A DNA stretch of 64,000 bases from positions 992,001 to 1,056,000 of the forward strand of contig NZ_JALKCG010000001.1 of the NCBI RefSeq assembly GCF_023016525.1, in the 5' to 3' direction. Source of the DNA: Ancylobacter koreensis. GTDB taxonomy: Bacteria; Pseudomonadota; Alphaproteobacteria; Rhizobiales; Xanthobacteraceae. The first letter of the stretch is position 1. Every line of letters starts with the position of its first letter. The notes under the pieces are model-generated. The model was not told the origin of the DNA and searched no databases. It saw nothing but the letters and a program-made list of their open reading frames with translations. This document shows, one piece after another, positions 35,932 to 44,055 of the stretch. The translations under genes were made by a program, and so were the position numbers.

Positions 35932-36897
35932 TCAATCCAGCCGCGCGCCGGACGCCTTCACGATCGGCGCCCATTTGGCGACTTCGCGCTTCACATGCTC
36001 GGCGAGCGCCTGCGGCGTCGAGCCGACGGTGACGGCGCTGAAATCGGCAAGGCGCGCCTGCACCTTCGGCTCGGCCAGCGCCTTGAGCGCGGCGGCGTTC
36101 AGCGTGTCGACGATGGCCGGCGGCGTTCCGGCCGGGGCGAACAGCGCGTTCCAGCTATAGGTCTCGTAGCCCGGCAGCGTCTCGGCGACGGCGGGCAGGT
36201 CGGGGAAGGAGGGCGCGCGGGTCAGCGTCGTCACGCCCAGCGCCTTCAGCTTTCCGCTCCTGATATAGCCCGAGGCGGTCGGCAGGTTGTCGAACATGAT
36301 CGGCACCTGGCCGGAGATCACGTCGACCAGCGCCGGCCCGGCGCCCTGATAGGGAATGTGCTGCATGTCCACGCCGGCCATCGACTTGAACAGCTCGCCG
36401 GAGAGATGGCCCGGCGTGCCGTTGCCGGCCGAGGCGTAGCTGTATTTGCCGGGATTGGCCTTCAGCTCGGCGATGAACTCCGCCAGCGTATTGGCGGGAA
36501 AGCCGGGATGCACCACCAGCGCGTTCGGGACGATGACCAGCAGCGAGACCGGCGCGAAGCCCGTGACCGGATCGTAGGGCAGGTTGCGGTAGAGCGCGGG
36601 GTTGAGCGCGTGGGTCGACACCGTGCCCATCATCACCGCGTAGCCGTCCGGCGGCTGCTTGGCGAGATGCGCGGTGCCGAGGCTGCCCCCGCCGCCGCCG
36701 CGATTTTCCACCACCACCGGCTGGCCGAGCGCCTTGGCCATGCCCTCGGCGACGAGCCTTCCGACCAGATCGGTCGAGCCGCCGGCGGGGAAGGGAATGT
36801 CGAGCGTCACCGGCCGCGTGGGGAAGACGACCTGCCCGGCGGCGGGGGAGACGGCGAGAAGCACGGCGAGCGCCGCGGCGAAGAACAGGCGATGCAT
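35932..36897 (-). CDS. TctC/Bug-family tripartite tricarboxylate transporter substrate-binding protein (copy 1)
   Basis: Periplasmic binding protein of 321 residues with a Sec signal peptide (MHRLFFAAALAVLLAV, cleavage near residue 21). Bug-family blocks: FPTRPVTLDIPFPAGGSTDL, VVVENRGGGGGSLG, NALVVHPGFPANTLAEFIA, YASAGNGTPGHLSGELFK, VDMQHIPYQGAGPALVDVIS and GQVPIMFDNLPTASGYI. Binding proteins of this type capture carboxylates or similar small molecules. It is closely similar to the next gene (copy 2), and no TctA/TctB genes are adjacent; the nearest set is at 59-61 kb. It converges on urc4 with 17 bases between. Confidence 0.9.
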   Translation of the reverse strand: MHRLFFAAALAVLLAVSPAAGQVVFPTRPVTLDIPFPAGGSTDLVGRLVAEGMAKALGQPVVVENRGGGGGSLGTAHLAKQPPDGYAVMMGTVSTHALNPALYRNLPYDPVTGFAPVSLLVIVPNALVVHPGFPANTLAEFIAELKANPGKYSYASAGNGTPGHLSGELFKSMAGVDMQHIPYQGAGPALVDVISGQVPIMFDNLPTASGYIRSGKLKALGVTTLTRAPSFPDLPAVAETLPGYETYSWNALFAPAGTPPAIVDTLNAAALKALAEPKVQARLADFSAVTVGSTPQALAEHVKREVAKWAPIVKASGARLD

Positions 36898-36990
36898 GGC
36901 GGGGCCCCCGGAACCTTCGCCATGATCCGCGATCCCGGGATGTCTGCAAGCCCGATCAGGGGGCGGGATGACGGCGTTCCCCTGATACAT

Positions 36991-37027
36991 CGCCATCCCG
37001 GACGGCCGCAGGCCGATCCGGGATCGC
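36991..37027. repeat. Dispersed palindromic repeat, type B
   Basis: CGCCATCCCGGACGGCCGC followed by AGGCCGATCCGGGATCGCG, between the two tandem TctC genes. Related fragments (GATCCGCGATCCCGGGATG at 36924, GGGCGGGATGACGGCG at 36961) flank it. Confidence 0.75.
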
Positions 37028-37086
37028 GTGACGTCGCCGAGGGCGATCCCGGCTCGCGCGGTGCTCGGCCGGGAGGACCGTTCAGC

Positions 37087-38061
37087 TCAGTCGAGCTGCG
37101 CGCCGGACGCCTTCACGATGGGCGCCCATTTGGCGATTTCCTTCTTCACGTGCTCGCCCAGCTCCTCCGGCGTCGAGCCGACCGGCGTGGCGCTGAAGTC
37201 GTTGAAGCGCGCGAGCACCTTCGGGTCCGTCAGCGCCTTGTTGGCGGCGGCGTTCAGCTTGGCCACCACCTCCGGCGGCGTGCCGGCCGGGGCGAAGATG
37301 GCGTTCCACGTATAGGTCTCGTAGCCCGGCACCACCTCGGCGATGGCCGGCAGGTCCGGGAAGGAGGCCACGCGCTTGGCGGTGGTCACGCCCAGCGCCC
37401 GCAGCTTGCCGCTCTTGATGTGGCCGGAGGAGGACGGGAGGTTGTCGAACATGATCGGCACCTGGCCGGAGATGACGTCGACCAGCGCCGGGCCGGCGCC
37501 CTGATAGGGAATGTGCTGCATGTCGACGCCGGCCATCGACTTGAACAACTCGCCCGACAGATGCAGCGGCGTGCCGTTGCCGGAGGAGGCGTAGGAATAC
37601 TTGCCCGGCTCCTTCTTGAGCAGGGCGATCAGTTCCTCGGTGGTCTTGGCGGGGAAGTCGGGATTGACCACCAGCACGTTCGGCACGATGGCGAGCAGCG
37701 AGACGGGGGCGAAGCTCGTCACCGGGTCGTAGGGCATCTTCTTGTAGAGCGCCGGGTTCAGCGCGTGGGTGGCGACCGTGCCCATGAGGATGGTGTAGCC
37801 GTCCGGCGTGGCCTTGGCGACCTGCGCGGCACCGAGATTGCCGCCCGCGCCGCCCTTGTTCTCGACGACGACGGGCTGACCCAGCTCGGCGCTCATGCGC
37901 TCGGCGATGAGGCGGCCGACCAGATCGGTGGAGCCGCCGGCGGCGAAGGGGATGACCAGCGTGACCGGCCGGGTGGGGAAATCCTGCGCGGCGGCGGGCG
38001 CGAGCGCCAGCGCGGAAGCCAGGAGCGGCCCTGCGGCGGCGGCGAGAAGCGTGCGGAACAT
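37087..38061 (-). CDS. TctC/Bug-family tripartite tricarboxylate transporter substrate-binding protein (copy 2)
   Basis: Periplasmic binding protein of 324 residues with a signal peptide (MFRTLLAAAAGPLLASALAL, then APAAAQ). The order of motifs is the same as in copy 1 downstream, often identical for long stretches (SGELFKSMAGVDMQHIPYQG occurs in both), with differences mainly in the N-terminal third and C-terminus. GGGAGG is seven bases before ATG 38061. The two genes are read in the same direction about 190 bases apart with repeats between, which suggests a tandem duplication followed by divergence and perhaps changed ligand range. Confidence 0.9.
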   Translation of the reverse strand: MFRTLLAAAAGPLLASALALAPAAAQDFPTRPVTLVIPFAAGGSTDLVGRLIAERMSAELGQPVVVENKGGAGGNLGAAQVAKATPDGYTILMGTVATHALNPALYKKMPYDPVTSFAPVSLLAIVPNVLVVNPDFPAKTTEELIALLKKEPGKYSYASSGNGTPLHLSGELFKSMAGVDMQHIPYQGAGPALVDVISGQVPIMFDNLPSSSGHIKSGKLRALGVTTAKRVASFPDLPAIAEVVPGYETYTWNAIFAPAGTPPEVVAKLNAAANKALTDPKVLARFNDFSATPVGSTPEELGEHVKKEIAKWAPIVKASGAQLD

Positions 38062-38372
38062 GAAGTGACCTCCCAATGGTGATACGCTGGAGCGCGTGAT
38101 GCGCAACGCGCGGGGACCTCTGCGGGTCCTTGTCGATGTGGCACAGTGCGGCATCGGGGCGGCCGGCTCAATGCTTCCTTGGTTGCCCCTGCGGCAGATC
38201 GGTCGTCAGGCCGACGATTGTATGTAATCCTCCGCCGGATTGTACCCGATCTGGGCAACGCAGGGTGGAGCTGCCCAATTCATGGGCGTCTTCGCCGAAG
38301 GGGGCGGAAACGGCGCGGCGCCGGGCGGTATCCGGCGCGGGCTTGGGCGGCGAGTGCGCGCCATTGCTCGAC

Positions 38373-38388
38373 TGGCATATCGCTTGCG
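38373..38388 (+). promoter_or_regulatory. Sigma-54 (RpoN) -24/-12 promoter candidate
   Basis: TGGCATATCGCTTGCG: GG at the -24 position and GC at -12 with exactly ten bases between, matching TGGCA-N6-TTGC. It lies about 46 bases before the ATG of the ABC ATPase. The 372-base region from 38062 holds no gene; upstream activator sites were not identified. Confidence 0.55.
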
Positions 38389-38433
38389 TTCCTTGACGTG
38401 CATCCGCAGCAGCAGGGGAGCTGTGCCGCCGAC

Positions 38434-39528
38434 ATGTCCAAGGGCGCCGACATCGAGCTCATCCATGTCACCAAGCGCTACGGCGCGGCCCTCGCGGTCG
38501 ATGCCGTGTCGCTGAAGATCCCGGCCGGCACCTATTGCTGCCTGCTCGGCCCGTCCGGCTGCGGCAAGACCACGACGCTGCGCATGATCGCCGGCCATGA
38601 GAGCATCACCGAAGGCGATGTGCGCCTCGGCCCGACGGTCGTCACCGACCTGCCGCCGGCCCGGCGTGGCACGGCGATGATGTTCCAGAGCTACGCCCTG
38701 TTCCCCCATCTCGACATCGTCGACAATGTCGCCTTCTCGCTGAAGATGAAGGGCGAGGAGAAGGCGAGCCGCCGGGCGAAGGCGATGGAGATGCTCAAGC
38801 TGGTGCAGCTCGACCATCTGGCCGAGCGGCGCCCCGCACAGCTTTCCGGCGGCCAGCAGCAGCGCGTCGCGCTCGCCCGCGCGCTGATTACCGATCCGCA
38901 GGCGCTCCTCCTCGACGAGCCGCTCTCCGCGCTCGACCCGTTCCTCAAGATCAAGGTGCGGCAGGAGCTGAAGAAGCTGCAGCTTCAGCTCGGCATCTCC
39001 TTCATCCACGTCACCCACAGTCAGGAAGAAGCGATGGCGCTCTCCGACCTGGTGGTGGTGATGAATGGCGGGCGCATCGAGCAGGCGGCCACCCCGCGCG
39101 AGGTGTTCAACCGGCCGGCCACCGCCTTCGTCGCCCGCTTCATGGGCGACCACAACGTGCTGGCGGGCCGCGTCACCGATGTGGCGGACGATGCCGTGAC
39201 CTTCGAAGTGCCGGGCGGCGCCTCCTTCCGTGCCCCCGCCGGGCCGGGGCTGGAGCCGGGCGCGCCGGTGGAGATCGCCGTGCGCACCGACCGGGTGCGG
39301 CTCGGCGCCGGCGCCATGGCCGGCTGCGGGCTGACCGGGCTCGTGCAGAACATCGAGTATCACGGCCAGAAGGTGCAGGTGGCCCTCGCCGCGCCGGGCG
39401 TCGACGAGTTCTCCGTGCAGGTGTCGGAGACCGCCTTCTTCGAGGCGCCGCTCGCCGTGGGCGACGCGGTGCCGATCGCCTGGACGCCGCAGGACGTGCA
39501 CATACTGGAGGCCTCGCCCTCGGCCTGA
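38434..39528 (+). CDS. ABC transporter ATP-binding protein, polyamine (PotA) type
   Basis: ATPase subunit of 364 residues. Walker A is GPSGCGKTT, the signature [15 protein letters not shown], Walker [12 protein letters not shown], and the switch histidine in [10 protein letters not shown]. The Q-loop is [13 protein letters not shown]-terminal TOBE-like domain (about 245-360) follows, as in PotA/FbpC transporters. ATG 38434 has GGGGAG about 12 bases ahead; a GTG at 38398 is possible. It is the first gene of a four-gene transporter operon (ATPase, binding protein, two permeases) and is preceded by a sigma-54-like promoter. Confidence 0.9.
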   Translation: MSKGADIELIHVTKRYGAALAVDAVSLKIPAGTYCCLLGPSGCGKTTTLRMIAGHESITEGDVRLGPTVVTDLPPARRGTAMMFQSYALFPHLDIVDNVAFSLKMKGEEKASRRAKAMEMLKLVQLDHLAERRPAQLSGGQQQRVALARALITDPQALLLDEPLSALDPFLKIKVRQELKKLQLQLGISFIHVTHSQEEAMALSDLVVVMNGGRIEQAATPREVFNRPATAFVARFMGDHNVLAGRVTDVADDAVTFEVPGGASFRAPAGPGLEPGAPVEIAVRTDRVRLGAGAMAGCGLTGLVQNIEYHGQKVQVALAAPGVDEFSVQVSETAFFEAPLAVGDAVPIAWTPQDVHILEASPSA

Positions 39529-39606
39529 GCCGGCCGCCGCAAGCCTATGCCGACGCCTTCGTCCCTCACAGACGCAACACCGACCAGAGACGCTCGGGAG
39601 ACACCA

Positions 39607-40938
39607 ATGAGCCAGAAGACCACGGATCGCACCGGCGCCGCGGGCGCCAACAAGGCAGCGGGCAAGCAGGCGAAGGGCCTGAGCCGCCGCTCCGTGCTGA
39701 AGGGCGCCGCCGCGCTCGGCGGCCTCGCCGCCGGCAGCGGCGCCGTCACCGGCTTCCCCACCATCTGGGCGCAGAACCCGATCACGCTGCGCCAGTTCGG
39801 CACCGGCGTCTCGAACCTCAACGCCATCGCCGAGAAGTGCAAGGCGGACCTCGGCATCACGCTGCAGATGACCGCGCTGGATTCCGACGCGGTCTCCCAG
39901 CGCGTCGTCACCCAGGCCAATTCCTTCGACGTCGCCGACATCGAGTACTGGATCTGCAAGAAGGTGTTCCCGGCCGGCACGCTGCAGCCGATGGATGTCA
40001 AGAAGATCAAGTTCTACGACCAGATCGTGCCGATCTTCACCACCGGCAAGCTCACCCCCGAATCCAAGATCGCGCAGGGCACCGCGCCCAACACGGTGAG
40101 CTTCGTCGAGGGTGCGGACTCCAAGAAGTTCTCGCCCACCCCGACCCAGTGGATGACGCTGATCCCGACCATCTACAACGCCGACACGCTCGGCATCCGC
40201 CCGGACCTCGTCGGCCGTCCGATCAAGAACTGGAAGGACATTCTGGATCCCGCCTTCAAGGGCAAGACCTCGATCCTGAACATCCCGTCCATCGGCATCA
40301 TGGATGCGGCGATGATCTGCGAGAGCGCGGGCATCGCCAAATATGCCGACAAGGGCAACATGACGAAGGCGGAGATCGATACCACCATCGATTTCCTCAT
40401 CAAGACCAAGAAGGCCGGCCAGTTCCGCGCCTTCTGGAAGACCTTCGACGAGAGCGTAAACCTGATGGCCTCGGGCGAGGTGGTCATCCAGTCCATGTGG
40501 TCGCCGGCGGTGGCGGCGGTGCGCTCCAAGGGCATTCCCTGCGTCTACCAGCCGCTGGAAGAGGGCTATCGCGCCTGGGGCGGCGGCCTCGGCCTCGCCA
40601 AGCACCTCAAGGGCGCGCAGCTCGACGCCGCCTATGAATACATCAACTGGTATCTCTCCGGCTGGGTCGGCGCCTACCTCAACCGGCAGGGCTACTACTC
40701 CGCCGTGCTGTCCACCGCCGAGAAGTACATGACGCCGGACGAATGGGCGTTCTGGATGCTTGGCCAGCCGGCCAAGACGGACATTCTCTCGCCGGAAGGC
40801 AAGGTGATGTACACGGCCGGCGCGGTGCGCGACGGCGGCTCCTTCCAGGACCGCATGGGTGCAGTGGCGTGCTGGAACTCGGTGATGGACGAGGACCGCT
40901 ACATGGTTCGCCGCTGGAACGAGTTCATCGCCGCGTGA
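39607..40938 (+). CDS. ABC transporter substrate-binding protein, PotD/PotF-like, Tat-exported
   Basis: Periplasmic binding protein of 443 residues. Its N-terminus has a twin-arginine signal, SRRSVLKGAAALGGLAAG, so it is exported folded, perhaps with a cofactor or after binding. The mature part belongs to the spermidine/putrescine-type binding proteins (ADIEYWICKKVF, IPTIYNADTLGIRP, NWKDILDPAFKGKTSILN, GEVVIQSMWSPAVAAVRS, YEYINWYLSGWVG). GGGAG is seven bases before ATG 39607. The real ligand could be a polyamine, a guanidino compound or another cationic solute. It is followed by a type A repeat and then the permeases. Confidence 0.88.
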   Translation: MSQKTTDRTGAAGANKAAGKQAKGLSRRSVLKGAAALGGLAAGSGAVTGFPTIWAQNPITLRQFGTGVSNLNAIAEKCKADLGITLQMTALDSDAVSQRVVTQANSFDVADIEYWICKKVFPAGTLQPMDVKKIKFYDQIVPIFTTGKLTPESKIAQGTAPNTVSFVEGADSKKFSPTPTQWMTLIPTIYNADTLGIRPDLVGRPIKNWKDILDPAFKGKTSILNIPSIGIMDAAMICESAGIAKYADKGNMTKAEIDTTIDFLIKTKKAGQFRAFWKTFDESVNLMASGEVVIQSMWSPAVAAVRSKGIPCVYQPLEEGYRAWGGGLGLAKHLKGAQLDAAYEYINWYLSGWVGAYLNRQGYYSAVLSTAEKYMTPDEWAFWMLGQPAKTDILSPEGKVMYTAGAVRDGGSFQDRMGAVACWNSVMDEDRYMVRRWNEFIAA

Positions 40939-40957
40939 GGCGGGTCCGCTTTTGCGA

Positions 40958-41040
40958 CGTCATCCCCGGGCTTGACCCGGGGATCCACGTCTTTCCGCCG
41001 GAAGCCGGCGTGGATGGCCGGGTCAAGCCCGGCCATGACG
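40958..41040. repeat. Dispersed double-palindrome repeat, type A, inside the ABC operon
   Basis: CGTCATCCCCGGGCTTGACC hairpin, spacer, then the GTGGATGGCCGGG...GGCCATGACG hairpin. It fills most of the 127-base gap between binding protein and first permease, where a hairpin would raise the ratio of binding-protein to permease mRNA. Confidence 0.82.
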
Positions 41041-41065
41041 AACAGTTCGAGGTTCGAGGCCCCGC

Positions 41066-41917
41066 ATGACCCTCTCCCGGATCGCTCCCTATCTGCAGGC
41101 GACGCCGCTCACGGCGATCCTGGCGGCGTTCCTCGTGCTGCCGATCGCCACCATCGTGATGGTGAGCTTCTGGGATTACGATTCGATCCAGATCTTCCCG
41201 GCCTTCGTCTTCACCAATTACGAGGAGACGATCACCTCGCCGGTGACGTGGAGCATCTATCTCAACACGCTGAAATACACCGTCATCGTCTGGGCGGTGA
41301 CGCTCGTCATCGGCTTCTGGGTCGCCTACTACCTCGCCTTCCACATACGCTCGGCGACGGCGCAGATGGTGCTGTTCCTCGTCTGCACCGTGCCGTTCCT
41401 GACCTCGAACATCATCCGCATGATCTCGTGGATCCCCTTCCTCGGGCGCAACGGGCTGCTCAACCAGTCGCTCATGCAGATGGGGCTGATCGACCAGCCG
41501 CTGGAATTCCTGCTGTTCTCCGACTTCGCGGTGGTGCTCGCCATGGTGCACCTCTACACGCTGTTCATGGTGACGCCGATCTTCAACACGCTGATGCGGA
41601 TCGACCGCGCGCTGATCGAGGCGGCGCGCGATGCCGGGGCGAACGCCTTCCAGATCCTCACCAACGTCATCATCCCGCTGGCCAAGCCCGGCATCGCCAT
41701 CGGCTCGATCTTCGTCGTCACGCTGGTCATGGGCGACTTCATCACCGTGCGCTTCATGTCGGGCGGCCAGTCCGCCTCGGTCGGGCTGATGATGGCGAAC
41801 CAGATCGCGCTGCTGCAATACCCGGCGGCGGCGGCCAACGCGGTGATCCTGCTCATCCTCGTGCTGCTGCTGGTCGGCGGCATCCTGCGCATCGTCAACA
41901 TCCGCAAGGAGCTGTGA
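41066..41917 (+). CDS. ABC transporter permease, PotB type
   Basis: Inner-membrane permease of 283 residues with six predicted hydrophobic segments (first ILAAFLVLPIATIVMVSF, later VVLAMVHLYTLFMVTPIF). The cytoplasmic EAA loop is EAARDAGANAFQILTNVIIP, which docks on the ATPase. It follows the binding protein and overlaps neither neighbour; the next permease begins three bases after its stop codon. Works with the ATPase at 38434. Confidence 0.92.
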   Translation: MTLSRIAPYLQATPLTAILAAFLVLPIATIVMVSFWDYDSIQIFPAFVFTNYEETITSPVTWSIYLNTLKYTVIVWAVTLVIGFWVAYYLAFHIRSATAQMVLFLVCTVPFLTSNIIRMISWIPFLGRNGLLNQSLMQMGLIDQPLEFLLFSDFAVVLAMVHLYTLFMVTPIFNTLMRIDRALIEAARDAGANAFQILTNVIIPLAKPGIAIGSIFVVTLVMGDFITVRFMSGGQSASVGLMMANQIALLQYPAAAANAVILLILVLLLVGGILRIVNIRKEL

Positions 41918-41919
41918 GG

Positions 41920-42750
41920 ATGAACTCCGAACGCCGCGGCCTCGGCTTCTACGTGCTCACGGCCTTCTTCGTGCTGTTCGTGCTGTTCCTCTACGGCCCG
42001 ATGACGACGATCTTCATCCTCTCCTTCCAGGGCCCGAATGGCGGCCTCACCTTCCCGATGAACGGCGTCTCGCTGCGCTGGTTCGAGAACCTGCTGTTCG
42101 AGCAGCAGGCGGTGGGCGATTTCGGGGGCGCCTTCGCGCGCTCGCTCATCCTCGGCGTCATGACCATGCTGACCACGGTGGTCGTCTCGCTGCTGGCGGG
42201 CCTCGCCTTCCGCCGCCGCTTTCTCGGCTCGGGGCCGCTCTTCTACCTCACCATCGCCAGCCTGATCGTGCCCTCGATCCTGATCTCGCTCGGCATCGGC
42301 CTTGCCTTCCAGGTCGTCGGGCTGGAGCCCGCCTGGTACACTTCCGGCTTCGGCGCGCACCTCACCTGGACGCTGCCCTTCGGCCTCCTGATCATGTTTG
42401 CGGTCTTCAACCGCTTCAATCCAGCCTATGAGGAGGCCGCGCGCGACCTCGGCGCCACGCCCTGGCAGACCTTCGCCCATGTGGTGCTGCCGATCATCCT
42501 GCCGAGCCTGATCGGCGTCGGCCTGTTCGGCTTCACCCTCTCCTATGACGAGTTCGCCCGCACGCTGATGACCGCCGGCACCTTCAACACCCTGCCGCTG
42601 GAGATCTACGGCATGACCACCAACGTCACGACCCCGGTGCTCTACGCGCTGGGCACGGTGACGACGGTGTTCTCCATGGCCGTCATCCTCGTCTCTCTCG
42701 CCGCCATCGCGGTGCTGCGCAAGCGCCGCGCCCGCCGCATCGCCGGCTGA
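41920..42750 (+). CDS. ABC transporter permease, PotC type
   Basis: Second permease of 276 residues with six hydrophobic segments (first FYVLTAFFVLFVLFLYGPMT). The EAA loop is EEAARDLGATPWQTFAHVVLP. The ATG at 41920 lies three bases after the stop of the first permease and has AAGGAG ahead, so translation is coupled. Last gene of the transporter operon; no clear T-run terminator follows in the next 150 bases. Confidence 0.92.
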   Translation: MNSERRGLGFYVLTAFFVLFVLFLYGPMTTIFILSFQGPNGGLTFPMNGVSLRWFENLLFEQQAVGDFGGAFARSLILGVMTMLTTVVVSLLAGLAFRRRFLGSGPLFYLTIASLIVPSILISLGIGLAFQVVGLEPAWYTSGFGAHLTWTLPFGLLIMFAVFNRFNPAYEEAARDLGATPWQTFAHVVLPIILPSLIGVGLFGFTLSYDEFARTLMTAGTFNTLPLEIYGMTTNVTTPVLYALGTVTTVFSMAVILVSLAAIAVLRKRRARRIAG

Positions 42751-42909
42751 CGCGCGGGCCTTCCGCCCCGTCCGCGCCGGCGCGTGGATGTGATCGCGCG
42801 GACCGGCGATCAACGCCGCCGGATTTGCTAGGATGGCGCGCCGTCCCGGCCGGGGCGGCCGTCGCCGGCCCTTCGGGAGAGCCGGCGCTCAATGCGGGGG
42901 AGCCCAGTC

Positions 42910-43218
42910 ATGCGCCACATCCTTCTTTCCACCGTCCTGACCCTGTCCGTCGTCGCCCTGTCCGCCGCCTCCGTCCCGGCTGCCGCCCAGGAGACGCCGC
43001 GCTCCACCGGCATGAGTTGCTCGGCGGTGAGCGCGCTGGTGCAGCAGCGTGGCCAGGTGGTGTTCGACACCGGCGGCGGCGATCTGCGCCGCGTGGTGAA
43101 CAATCCCAGCCTGTGCAGCGCCCAGGACGGCGGCGCGCCGGTCTGGATTCCCTCGCAGGACCAGAGCCAGTGCCTCGCCGGCTATCGCTGCGAGGAACGC
43201 GAAGGCCACGGCAACTGA
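42910..43218 (+). CDS. Small secreted cysteine-containing protein, function unknown
   Basis: Protein of 102 residues with a Sec signal peptide (MRHILLSTVLTLSVVALSA, cleavage after AAA-Q near residue 27). The mature part has four cysteines (GMSCSAV, PSLCSAQ, QSQCLAGYRCEE), enough for two disulfides, and the segment VVFDTGGGDLRRVVNN. It resembles small conserved secreted proteins of rhizobia but I cannot name a family. ATG 42910 follows GCGGGGGAG, a fair ribosome site. A strong hairpin follows at 43232. Confidence 0.7.
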   Translation: MRHILLSTVLTLSVVALSAASVPAAAQETPRSTGMSCSAVSALVQQRGQVVFDTGGGDLRRVVNNPSLCSAQDGGAPVWIPSQDQSQCLAGYRCEEREGHGN

Positions 43219-43231
43219 GCGCTGGCCAAAG

Positions 43232-43253
43232 GCGGGCCGCCCGCGCGGCCCGC
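43232..43253. terminator. Hairpin between the secreted protein and tRNA-Thr
   Basis: Perfect 9-bp GC-rich stem GCGGGCCGC / GCGGCCCGC with loop CCGC. It lies between convergent transcripts and can serve either one; there is no long T-run on the plus strand (AGGGGGGCGTT follows). Confidence 0.6.
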
Positions 43254-43311
43254 AGGGGGGCGTTGTGCGAAGCTGGGGTCTTTTGCGGGATACCGTGAAG
43301 TGCCGGAACGA

Positions 43312-43386
<75 letters not shown>

Positions 43387-43646
43387 GCCGGCCGTCGGGC
43401 GGGCTGTGCCGCCAAGGCGCCGGACGTTTGCCACAGCGCGGCGGCGGGTGCAAGAGTCGGCGCCGCAATTCCCTCGTCCCTGTGCACGCCTTCCCGCCTC
43501 GCGTCCCTCCGTAGCGGCCCCGGTACCGCCGGTTCGCCGTGCCGCCCGGCCATCCGCGCGGAGGAGGGGGCACTCTTCCCTGGGGCGCGGGCCTTCTCTA
43601 TGGCTGGAACGATGCGGATGCGTTGGCGGCAGGTGGGGAGAGCGGG

Positions 43647-43832
43647 ATGAGCGGTTCCGGGGACGATGCGCGCGCCGAGCGCCTTGCCGCCGCGTTGCGC
43701 GAAAACCTCAAGCGCCGCAAGCAGCAGGCGCGCGGCCGGCAGGCCGAGGACCGGGTTGCTCCCGCCGGCGGCGCGGCGGACCGGAGCCCCGCTGCCGGGC
43801 CGGGCGAACCGCCCCGCGACGGCGGGGATTGA
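43647..43832 (+). CDS. Small Arg-rich conserved hypothetical protein upstream of murA
   Basis: Protein of 61 residues. The N-terminal half is a basic helix, [20 protein letters not shown], followed by a Gly/Pro/Ala-rich tail. Short proteins with this R[16 protein letters not shown] pattern are often encoded just before murA in rhizobia (from memory of the gene order). The ATG at 43647 has GGGGAG eight bases ahead. The longer reading upstream to 43539 is unlikely. Function unknown; nucleic-acid or ribosome binding would suit the charge. Confidence 0.7.
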   Translation: MSGSGDDARAERLAAALRENLKRRKQQARGRQAEDRVAPAGGAADRSPAAGPGEPPRDGGD

Positions 43833-44055
43833 GCCCGCCCGGCGGTTTTCGCACGCACGCTTCGGCGGCGGAGCCCGGCGCACGCGTTGTCCCGCCCCGC
43901 GACACGCGCTAGACCTGTGGGGAACAAGGGCGGCGGCGCCACGAATCGGCCCCATCGACCCGTCATGCCGCATCCGACGGCGACGGACCCGGCCGGCGCG
44001 CCCTGCGCGGCGGGGGCCCTGCGCGCCTCCCGGGCTGGAAGGAGACGACACTCTC

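Noticed and set aside
35527-38082. An 851-codon plus-strand frame across urc4 and both TctC genes
   Set aside because: Antisense to two proteins with signal peptides and clear Bug-family motifs and out of frame with urc4; the internal similarity only mirrors the duplicated TctC genes.
30718-41040. CRISPR array from the recurring palindromes
   Set aside because: The copies are kilobases apart, differ in orientation and have no regular spacers; they are dispersed intergenic repeats. No cas genes are present.
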